Of a DNA stretch of 64,000 nt, positions 38,881 through 48,085 are shown piece after piece. Origin of the DNA: Dallia pectoralis. Its lineage: Eukaryota > Chordata > Actinopteri > Esociformes > Umbridae. The notes beneath the pieces are model-generated. The model was not told where the DNA came from, did not search any database, and worked only from the letters and a program-made list of their open reading frames with translations. Location of the stretch: NCBI GenBank assembly GCA_029465975.1, contig CM055740.1:8022234-8086233 (forward strand). Direction: 5' to 3'. The position numbers and the translations under genes were made by a program. Position 1 is the stretch's first letter; every line of letters starts with the position of its first letter.

Positions 38881-39204
38881 TACCAGAACTGTTATACCGC
38901 AGAGATTTGAATGTCAAAGACAGTGAGGCCTATAATTATTATTATCAGCTCAGACACGTCCCGTTCTCTGCACATTTACACTGCAGATTAAAAGTTTGGG
39001 GTTACGTAGAAATGGACATTTTTTTTAAAGAAAATTATTTTTTTGGGGGCGGTCTAAGTGCCCCCTAACACTTGAACAGTAGTGCTAATTCATGGCTAAT
39101 TCTTGCCTAATACTCGGGGGGGGGGGCTGGCTCACCTTAGTTCCCTCTGCCATTATAGCCAATTTGAGTAACTATGTTGGTAAAACTAAAACCACCCTTC
39201 TCAA

Positions 39205-39580
39205 TTTCCATATATATTATGCTTTACAATTGTGCCGGAGACGTAGGGAACTATGGTGTATAACCTTACCCCGTGTCTTGTTTCCGCTTCCATTAAGGAA
39301 GACACGTGCCTACTGACACTCTGGGACCGACATGTAGCAGACCCCTCCTAAGGCCCCCTAAGGCCCCCCTGGTTGTGTTTCAGGCTGAGCAGCTGATGCT
39401 ATCTGACAGTTTATATATATATATATATATAGTATAAGGCCCCCCTCATAATGACATGTAGCAGACCCTCCTAAGGCCCCCCTGGTTGTGTTGCAGGCTG
39501 AGCAGCTGATGCTACCTGACAGTTTTGGCTTCCAATCTGCCTTACTCTCAACCCTACTGGTTGTCCTTTTCTGACTGGTC
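39205..39580. repeat. dispersed repeat copy 2 with an internal duplication
   Basis: Diverged copy of 37290-37570. Inside it, the piece from GACATGTAGCAGACC to CTGACAGTTT occurs twice (about 39330-39413 and 39450-39526), separated by a short TA run at 39412-39431. Confidence 0.55.
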
Positions 39581-39589
39581 ATGTATTTT

Positions 39590-40195
39590 ACTCCAAACTA
39601 AAGCCAGATGGGTCTGAGACCGGCACTTTTACTCTAAACTAAAGCCAGATGGGTCTGAGACCGGCACTTTTACTCTAAACTAAAACCAGATGGGTCTGAG
39701 ACCGGCACTTTTACTCTAATCTAAAACCAGATGGGTCTGAGACCGGCACTTTTACTCTAATCTAAAACCAGATGGGTCTGAGACCGGCACTTTTACTCTA
39801 ATCTAAAACCAGATGGGTCTGAGACCGGCACTTTTACTCTAAACTAAAACCAGATGGGTCTGAGACCGGCACTTTTACTCTAAACTAAAACCAGATGGGT
39901 CTGAGACCGGCACTTTTACTCTAAACTAAAGCCAGATGGGTCTGAGACCGGCACTTTTACTCTAAACTAAAGCCAGATGGGTCTGAGACCGGCACTTTTA
40001 CTCTAAACTAAAACCAGATGGGTCTGAGACCGGCACTTTTACTCTAAACTAAAACCAGATGGGTCTGAGACCGGCACTTTTACTCTAATCTAAAACCAGA
40101 TGGGTCTGAGACAAGGCACTTTTACTCAAAACTAAAACCAGATGGGTCTGAGACCCGGCACTTTTACTCTAATCTAAAACCAGATGGGTCTGTGG
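39590..40195. repeat. 41-bp minisatellite, about 15 copies
   Basis: Unit holds ccagatgggtctgagaccgg then cacttttactctaaactaaa. The last copies are degenerate (gacaaggcac, gacccggcac). It lies in ampd3 intron 1. Confidence 0.96.
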
Positions 40196-40682
40196 GTATG
40201 TGATTTCAACATAATGTGCTGAAAATCATTTGAAGAACAGATGGCAGAATTCTCAAAACAAATGTTGTTTTACTTCTTGTATTGGTACACATAGCCATGG
40301 ATAAAAACATGCACCAGCACAAATGATGGCACGCCCAACATAAATTAAATGCTGGGTTGCAGACCGGGAGCTAGAAGACCATGACAATATAGAGGAATAC
40401 AGTCATATAACTAAAAAAACCAAAGGGCAACAAAACTAAAGGTAATAAGCAAGTGTGTAACAATATAGCACGAATATTTCATAATATCTTTGAAAACAGG
40501 AAGTAGACTGCAATTTACATCATGGCTCAACAACAACATAAAAATGGTGCCTAGGCAGAAACACAGACAGATGCCGCTTTCACAGTAAGGTATCTTCAAC
40601 ATTGCCTAATCACATTATGCAATGATGCACCACCAGACCACACGGGGCCACTTCCTAAATCACAATTGAACTACTGTACGTA

Positions 40683-40922
40683 CTGTACATGCATACAAAC
40701 ATACATACATGTATACATACATGCATGCATACTTACTTACATGCATACATACATACATACATACATACATACATACATACATACATACATACATACATAC
40801 ATACATACATACATACATACATACATAAATACATACATACACACATGCATACATGCTTACATACATAAATACTTACATACATGCATACTTACATTCATGC
40901 ATACTTACATACATACATACAT
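40683..40922. repeat. (ATAC)n tetranucleotide microsatellite
   Basis: About 60 ATAC units with scattered ATGC and CTTAC variants at both ends, in ampd3 intron 1. Confidence 0.97.
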
Positions 40923-41034
40923 TGTTTTCTGTAAATCTAAGCTTCTATACTTTACATTATCTACGTTCTTTGATCATGTACTTTAGCATCTCAATATGCA
41001 TTGATGTGTGTGTAAAGGGTGCATGTCTTCTTAC

Positions 41035-41104
41035 CAGTGCTCAGGTTTGGGGTGGACTTCTGCTTGAATAAGGGCTTGTCTCTTCTTTTCATCGTCTTCA
41101 ATAT
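41035..41104 (-). CDS. ampd3: candidate alternative 5' coding exon of ampd3
   Basis: On the minus strand a CAG acceptor precedes 41104 and a GTAAG donor follows 41035. The exon contains an ATG at 41092. Joined to the ampd3 exon at 35339 it stays in frame and would add about 20 residues ahead of MPRQFP, beginning MKRRDKPLFKQ. If exon 42063 is spliced on its 5' side, an in-frame TGA lies upstream, so this ATG would be the start. Alternative first exons are known for AMPD3 genes. The combination of open frame, splice sites and phase supports a real exon, but expression is not shown and I cannot match these residues to a known isoform. Confidence 0.55.
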
Positions 41105-42062
41105 CTGGGCCAAATGGGAACCATATACACAGAACACTTAGGCTCACACAGGCAGCCCAATTCAATTTTATGATCGTTTCGCTCTGAAAAACATCCAATT
41201 TCAATAATCTAATTTGTTTAGTTGACAGACGTGTTAGTAAACAATATACCAGTATCGTTACGCCTGTGTAAAGGAAACCTAAAACTGGAGTACAAACACA
41301 AAACTAAGACTGCCTACCCCGACCATGCAGGTTTCAACATCATAAAGCCTGGTAGACCTTTTATTACAATGAATTTGAACTGGTTAATACCTGGAGGTAA
41401 AGTGTTGCAACTGTCTTCAAAATGTATTCAAACTGGGTAATGTGGAGGTGAAACCCGACAGTTGAGTGGCAAGAGGAACAGGAAAGGGAAACTTGATAAA
41501 GGCAATCTGTTTGTTAACCAATAATACATTCTCAGTGACGCGACAGTTATGTACTTCCTGTACGGCTTAAATTTGATAAAAATAGTACATTGGTTCTGCT
41601 CAGTGGCATCATATTGTAGATTGCCTTTGGCCAAAACGCACTATATATATTAGACTGGCACATAGGCAGATATCACATTGTAAATCTCTCATTTTAGAAG
41701 CTGAGCTATCATCAAAGCTATGTGTTACTGTCTTGTTTAAATCTTGCTCCACCATGTGTTGCTGTCTTGTGGTTTTGGTGTGTATGAGAGAAAAAAAACA
41801 TGGTTTCATATGTGTTCTGTTACAGCATGTGTACACTACATAAAAAGGTGAAGGTATTTCTCTCTAAGCATCTCTGTCTGTCCAATAGGTTTCATTAAAA
41901 AGCTTAGAAATACAAGTGTAAAAACAAATAAAAAAAGACCTAGCAAACATGCAAATACTAAAGCAGAAAGGTACAAAATAATTTGTACAAAGGTACAAAT
42001 TCAAAGCAGTGTACATTACAAGAGAAACCAGCCCCAATCATACAGCCCTGATCCACTCTTAC

Positions 42063-42320
42063 CTGCTGTGTCGTTGGTCAGAGGAAACAACTTGTCGTGG
42101 TGTGGTTGTCACAGTCATTGCTCTCTGTCGCTGGAGATAAGCTTCGCAGCAAAGGGTGGAAGACTGCAAGTGGGCCAAGTGTACACACAGCAGGTTAAGC
42201 TCTGTCACTGCAGGCAGAAAAACAGATTTCACAAGATCATGCAGATAACTGCACCGTGAAGCGAAAGTGTGACAGAAAGCTGATGTGTAATTTATGGTGG
42301 AGTAAGTTTCTGTCATGTTG
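42063..42320 (-). promoter_or_regulatory. candidate noncoding first exon region of ampd3
   Basis: A strong donor (CAG|GTAAGA) ends an exon-like segment at 42063 on the minus strand. An internal acceptor-like CAG lies near 42208, so the exon might be 42207-42063 or start further upstream. Spliced to 41104 it carries an in-frame stop ahead of the ATG at 41092, consistent with 5' UTR. An open frame of 85 codons crosses it (42316-42059) but shows no recognisable protein. No TATA box or clear initiator was identified, so the exact start is uncertain. Confidence 0.35.
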
Positions 42321-42527
42321 TCCTGCTATACTTTATACTTCAGCTAAAACCTCTTTCCAGACAGTGTTAGGGAAAATGTTCACTTGTAATCCGAATTGTT
42401 ATTTCTTGCGGTAATGCATGTTTTCCCATCCATGTTTTTTTCTAGATTTAAGTTATGTGTTTGAATCAATGTCAGAAAAAAAAGATTGTCCTTCTTTATC
42501 AATGTCAGAAAAAAAAGATTGTCCTTC

Positions 42528-42530
<3 letters not shown>

Positions 42531-42599
<69 letters not shown>

Positions 42600-42634
42600 C
42601 GTGCGCGCGTGCGTGCGCGCGTGTGCGCGTGTGT
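42531..42634. repeat. (GT)n / (GC) microsatellite
   Basis: GT run changing to gcgtgcgcgc at its right end. Just upstream, TCAGAAAAAAAAGATTGTCC is duplicated (42471 and 42502). Confidence 0.97.
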
Positions 42635-43039
42635 GGCAAAAGCATATTCATTAAATAAATGAGAGGTTGTGCTTAATAGCACAATAAGGTTCAGATAAAA
42701 ATGGAACTCAGATCAATACTTGCAGAATAAGTAACTTTAGCTGTCTATGGACACCTAAAATTAGCCATTATTTAACTAGGCTGACACATTCTGCAGTTAT
42801 GTGGACTTTCGTTAGTCTACCTGGTAAGTAGGGTTGCCACCTTTAATACAGAAAAATAAGGGACGCCTGCCGCGGGGAGGGGTGGGGGTGTATGTGTGGG
42901 TGTCCGATGACGTGGCTGTAGTGGTAAATCCCAACTTAATACATGTTTTAATACAAATATTACGATTAAACATGGGTTTGACAGTAAGACCACAAAAAAA
43001 TAGGCATTTGGAGGAACTTGTGAGATGAGAACCATATTT

Positions 43040-43340
43040 TATTAACTTATTAAATTAACAGATCCATAACTAACTAATAATGAACTGCACTTATACAGCA
43101 TTTATTAATCTTTGTTAATGTAATTTCTACATTCACTAATACTTAATTCAAATCTTGTTAATATTAGTTAATGCAATGTGAACTAACATGAACAAACAAT
43201 GAACAGCTTTATTTCTATTAACAAACATTAACAAAGATTAATAAATAATGTAACAAATGTATTACTCATTGTTAGTTCATGTTAGTTAATAATACATTAA
43301 CTAATGTTTAATAAAGTAACCTTATTGTAAAGTGTTCTCA
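43040..43340. mobile_element. AT-rich palindromic MITE inside the outer hAT element
   Basis: Long imperfect self-complementary sequence: many copies of TTAACTAAT, TTAACAAA and GTTAGTTCATGTTAGTTAAT occur in opposite orientations across about 300 bp, ending near TTATTGTAAAGTGTT. This is the layout of a common teleost foldback MITE. Exact ends and target duplication were not fixed. Confidence 0.5.
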
Positions 43341-43688
43341 ACCAATCATACCATAACATGATTCATTTACATTTTTAACATTATTTCTTAACAAATAGGC
43401 AGCCTATGAAATCTAATGTAATCAATCAGAACATTGTTGAGGTGATTAAAAACTGTCATTGCTATCTGCCTCAGGAGATGACTGAGGTAAGAACTGGGAG
43501 TGTTTTGCTTTTTTTGACTTCTGGCATTGCGGGAATGTTGCTCCCCCGATGCATGCTGTCGCACATCTGACAACCCACCGTGGGCAACAGAGAACACTCG
43601 CCGACAAATTTTGCTTGATATTGGCTTGATATTCATTTACGCTGACACTTTCCAGCCACGTATTTGTTTCCTCCAACTCATTCGCTTT

Positions 43689-45656
43689 CAGGGCTCTCAA
43701 GTTTTGAAGACAGGCAAGAGTGACATATCGCTCCCCGCCCGCCGCCCTCGAGGGAATGGGTGTGTTTCATAAATTATATTATTATTTGTGTTTTTGTTGT
43801 TAATAATTGCTCAGACTTGCAGAAGAAAATATTTGACACATGGCACTGACAGTTCACCCAAATACAAAGTATTTATTCAATTTCTGTGTGTGTGTGCGTG
43901 CGCGTGCAAGATTATGACTGGTGTTGTTTATTGTAGATGTTTGTTGCCTTTTTGGACTCCTTTATCATGTGTGGTGTTGGCTCCCATTTGAAGCAGTTCG
44001 GCTCAAGCCCAGCCATTTTCATGATGTCCCATCCATAGATAAGCTGTTTCGAGTTGAGGTTTTGTTCAAACCGACCATGGAGAATACCCTCTCGGCATCA
44101 GTTCAACCCAGTCACCTTTAAAAAAAGGAACCAGGGGCATAATTAATATTGAGCAAGTCATGTTGTGTGCAAAATATTTCTTACCTTGTTCTTTGTTGAG
44201 GACATTCTTCCCCAAAACTCCTCAACGTCAAAGAGTGTTGGGACCTGAGGCATGGCAATGTCCATGAGTTGGTACTCCATAAACTCCTCACTTACTTGGT
44301 CTTGTTCTTTAGGGTCATGAAAAGGAAGGAGTTCCTGAAATCTTAAAAAGACCACATGTGTACAAGACTGATTAGAATACAGTGACAGACAGATTTGTTT
44401 TGTGATCATGATCATTAAACTTAAAAATATATAATCCGAATGTGAAAACCCTTGCCTGTATACAAAGTATAGGGTATCTTCAACCCCACACTCAGCTCTC
44501 AGCTGCACATCAACAAATTGTGCATGCTTCAGGAGAGCATCTTTCAATGGGAGTTTCTCCATGGCATACTCCACAGCTTTGACCAAGAAGGCCAGAGCTA
44601 CTTGCTGGAATTGTTGAGCCTTCTGTGGTGTGACCTCTAAAGCCTCAAGGAGCCTGTTGAATGTAGCTCTGGTGGTGAAACCCACATTGAATTTTTCTCC
44701 TGACAGTGTGACAGAAGACATATAGAAAGTTAGTCAAATAAAGGCATCTTATAGTATTTCTCTGGGTTATACCAGTTTCATGTTTCAAGTTTATTGTCAT
44801 ACAATCATATTAAATAATATTTATCAGTCATGGTAATTTGTTGTGCTCAAAGTAATCTCAACTTTATAGATTTTTTTAAATATAAAGTACATAACTAGTC
44901 GAGGTAAAATTAAAAAAGATGAATTTTAGGTGAAGGATTAATTCTAAAAAGTGACAAGTGTGGCATTTAGGAGAGTGAGATGGTTGAGTAGAGTTCAGCA
45001 TCCAGGATAGAAGCTGTCTCTGAATCTACTAGTGCTGTTTCTGATGCTCTTATGTTCTACCGGATGACATAGGGGTGAATATATTGTGACTGATATAGTT
45101 TTTACAATGTATTGTATCTATTATACTTCATCAGCAAGACAACTCAATCCATAGAAAAGGTGTATTTGTAGTAACATTAAAAAGGGAGATCATGACTTAC
45201 CGTACTCACGTGCTCAAAGTGATGCTCGGAGCTCCAGTGGTTTTTCCTCTGGGTTGGTGAACAAAACTTTCGAAAGATTGCACCAGAATCACGTGAACAA
45301 TTCCCGGAGATGCTTCTTTTTCATTCGTTGTTGCGTTAAAACTTACCCAGATACAATTGTGCTATTTTCTGATTGGCTATTGTGTAGCCTGTTTCTTTTA
45401 TTTTGATTGGCTGAGAAGTGGCAGGCTAGACCATTGACTGTAGGGCTAGACTGAAGAACTCCAGGGGAGACGCGCTTGATTAGTGCCGGTTCCATAATGA
45501 GAGCTGCGCGGCCAGAGAAATGTTGTGCGCTGCGGCAAATTAAATATATTATAGATATTTTTTTCCGCGTGAGAAATACAATGTGTGGCGGGAGTGCGTG
45601 ACAAAACACTGAAATGAGTGACTGTCACGCTCATTGCGTGACACTTGAGAGCCCTG
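43689..45656 (-). mobile_element. inner hAT element inserted in the outer one
   Basis: The ends form a perfect 14-bp inverted repeat, CAGGGCTCTCAAGT. A 6-bp direct repeat CGCTTT adjoins both ends (43683-43688 and 45657-45662), shorter than the usual 8 bp. At 1968 bp it is too short for a full hAT element, and only the C-terminal half of a transposase is recognised (next entry). It lies between two parts of the outer element's N-terminal region. Confidence 0.75.
43912..44721 (-). pseudogene. hAT transposase, C-terminal half, decayed
   Basis: Minus-strand exons run from 44721. The first ends at about 44456 in TLYFVYR, followed by a GC-type donor (CAG|GCAAGG). The next starts after TTTTTAAG at about 44343 (FQELLPFHDPKEQDQ) and ends at a GTAAGA donor near 44186 (RMSSTKNK). 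A third block, about 44105-43912, encodes the hATC dimerisation region: DAERVFSMVGLNKTSTRNSL, a short gap with a stop, then KMAGLEPNCFKWEP. The stop and the absence of the N-terminal and DDE regions mark it as a remnant. The family is clear; I do not know the subfamily. Confidence 0.75.
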
Positions 45657-46409
45657 CGCTTTTGTTTCAGCGCTGGACGCGGGGGGGTATCTGGAGCAGC
45701 CTCCGCCATTCTTTCAAATAGACTCTCTGCCAAGAGACCCGCCCTCCTCTGACTCTGATTGGCCGTGACCCTGAAACAAACCAATCAATCCAACGATGGC
45801 AGTCGCGAGTATTACCCAAACAGGGGCAGAATAGGACGAGTCTTCACAGAATGACGGTGGGATGATTTGCATTGAGAGATGGTGCATTCATTGAGACAAC
45901 TCCGAAAGTACGGGACGATTCCGTATTTTAAGGGACGGGTGGCAACCCTACTGGTAAGAGACAGATGCAAAGATGGCCAAGTCATTTACAAATAATTAAT
46001 CCCCATTTTTTTAAATGTTACATTGTGGCCAGTAGGAGGTGCTGCCATCTACGTATGGACTATTGCCGTTAGAGGACGCTACCTGGTTTGATCTATAGGT
46101 TTAAAATATGAATATGTACTTTATCGTACTCAGGACAAATACTAATTTATTTCTTTACCCTTATTTATACAGAGAAATCAACTAAGACCAATGTCCTTTG
46201 TACAGCAGGGACATGTATTACAATAATTGAAGAACATTCAAAATATTCAAAAAAATATATATTATGAAAATAATCCCAACCAAAACAAATTTTACATTTT
46301 AAGCAATAAATGTCTTACAGGCACAGAAAAATAACACAATCTGTTGATTATAATAATAATATAGTATATATTTAAGACATTGAGTCTGGTCACATGTCGG
46401 ATATTTACT

Positions 46410-46935
46410 GGCAGCTCCTCTTACGGTTGCTAGTTTACAATGTTAACCAAATTTTACGCGCATGTTACAGTATTTCAATTACTTTCAATTGTCTTTTCAA
46501 AAAGTTGGTTCACTCATTTCAAATAAACACGTGATGTGAAATTAAAAGTGTGCTGAATTGAGAAAGTTAACATGTTGAGTGAAAGTTGCCGTTTGTTCTT
46601 ATATTGAACACATTACTACAGATCATGTTTCCTGTCATGGCTGGCTTTCTGTGTCCCCCTCATTACAGAATTGTATTTAGTAGACCATTTCTACAGAAGT
46701 AAATATAGAAACTCACATAGATATAGCAATGACACTTAATTAGAAGTGTTTCACAGTAAACCTCTTACCAAATCTGTAGTAACCTCTTACCAAATCAGTT
46801 CCAGGTAGCTCAACTTGTATGAGTTCAAAAGTTTGAATTCGGCGTCAAGTTCAGTTTTTTATGGAAAACATATGCAAACAGTCACATATCTAAAGCCATG
46901 CTTATTTGGTGAATTGTCTAGTGCAGGACTGGTAG
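46410..46935. repeat. duplicated segment, copy B
   Basis: Colinear with 28739-29485 but shorter through deletions. It ends just before the zinc-finger pseudogene, so it may be an intron or 5' part of that gene, or an unnamed transposon. The direction is the same in both copies. Confidence 0.6.
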
Positions 46936-46989
46936 TTTGGCTAAAAATGGCTTAAAAAATTTAAAGGCTGGTCCTTACGAGATCACACA

Positions 46990-48085
46990 TAAAATACAGC
47001 AGACTACACACACAGATAAAACCCTAAACCACTGCATGTAGTGCGAGAAGGGCTTTCCTTATGCATCACTCATAAAGCAGCACCTAACAGTGCACAACGC
47101 AAACAGAACCTATTCTTGCAGGAAGTGACACAAAACCTTTGAGTCTGTGTCTCACTTAAGTGACAAGACACGCAGTGACAAGACACAATGTTGCGACAAA
47201 TGTGACAAGACATTTGGTTCTACGCCTCGCCTAAAATGGCATATGAAAACGCATCGTGGGCAAAAGCCACATGTATGCACCGACTGCGAGAAAATTTTTA
47301 CCCGACCGGACAGCTTGAAGAATCATTAGCCAAGGTCAGAAGCTGCACACCAAGGACAGAAGCTGCACACCAAGGACAGAAGCTGCACACCAAGGACAGA
47401 AACAGCACACCAAGGACAGAAGCTGCACACCAAGGACAGAAGCTGCACACCAAGGACAGAAGCTGCACACCAAGGACAGAAGCTGCACACCAAGGACAGA
47501 AGCTGCACACCAAGGACAGAAGCTGCACACCAAGGACAGAAGCTGCACACCAAGGACAGAAGCAGCACACCAAGGACAGAAGCTGTACACCAAGGACAGA
47601 AGCTGCACACCAAGGACAGAAGCTGCACACCAAGGACAGAAGCTGCACACCAAGGACAGAAGCTGCACACCAAGGACTGAAGCTGCACACCAAGGACAGA
47701 AGCAGCACACCAAGGACAGAAGCTGCACACCAAGGACAGAAGCTGCACACCAAGGACAGAAGCTGCACACCAAGGACAGAAGCTGCACACCAAGGACAGA
47801 AGCTGCACACCAAGGACAGAAGCTGCACACCAAGGACTGAAGCTGCACAATTGCCACGACTGTGGAAAGAGCTAGAGTGTACTAAAGTTCATAAAGTTCA
47901 CATGGGTCCCCACTCTCTATGTTCTCCTCTACAACTTGAAGATGCACATGTCAGCAAACATGCCGTTCTCTGAATGTGTTTATCTCTGAGGCTGCACACT
48001 GGAGAAAAACCTTACCATTGCTCTAACTGTGGGAAGAGTATCAATCAGGCGTGGAATTTAAAGCAAAACCATATAATATGTCAGT
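46990..48085 (+). pseudogene. decayed C2H2 zinc-finger gene split by a minisatellite
   Basis: Tandem C2H2 finger remnants are read on the plus strand. Finger 1 (about 47030-47100) has TAG between its two cysteines, and finger 2 (about 47105-47145) has TGA and has lost a cysteine. Finger 3 (CDKCDKTFGSTPRLKWHMKTH, 47190-47255) is intact. Finger 4 begins CTDCEKIFTRPDSLKNH and ends in a stop at 47327. After the 20-bp array, another linker and finger start (LHTGEKPYHCSNCGKS) is found at about 47990-48060. The stops and the array make a working protein unlikely. The 3-finger open frame 47147-47329 could be a leftover. Confidence 0.7.
47336..47850. repeat. 20-bp minisatellite, about 26 copies, inside the zinc-finger pseudogene
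   Basis: The unit agctgcacaccaaggacaga repeats with only a few substitutions. Since 20 is not a multiple of three, three copies form a 60-nt super-period that stays open in one plus frame and all three minus frames, producing long spurious ORFs. The unit begins like the finger-linker coding sequence ctgcacactggagaaa found just downstream, suggesting it expanded from a linker. Confidence 0.95.

Larger units (their letters stand above)
42829..45950. mobile_element. outer hAT DNA transposon with 8-bp target duplication
   Basis: The terminal inverted repeat TAGGGTTGCCACC is perfect over 13 bp at both ends (left from 42829, right ending 45950). It is flanked on both sides by the same octamer CTGGTAAG (42821-42828 and 45951-45958), the hAT signature. 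Without later insertions the element is only about 1.1 kb. Its minus strand keeps an N-terminal BED-like zinc-finger fragment (FSVAHGGLSDVRQHASGEQH, about 43500-43640, with TWLESVSVNEYQA just upstream in another frame). It is non-autonomous and broken by an inner element. Confidence 0.85.

Noticed and set aside
42059..42316. 85-codon minus-strand frame as an ampd3 coding exon
   Set aside because: Its frame runs into a stop when spliced to the 41104 exon; 5' UTR is the better reading.
47236..47973. 245-codon frame and three minus-strand frames of about 175 codons
   Set aside because: Made by the 20-bp array; only the finger pieces at the edges have meaning.
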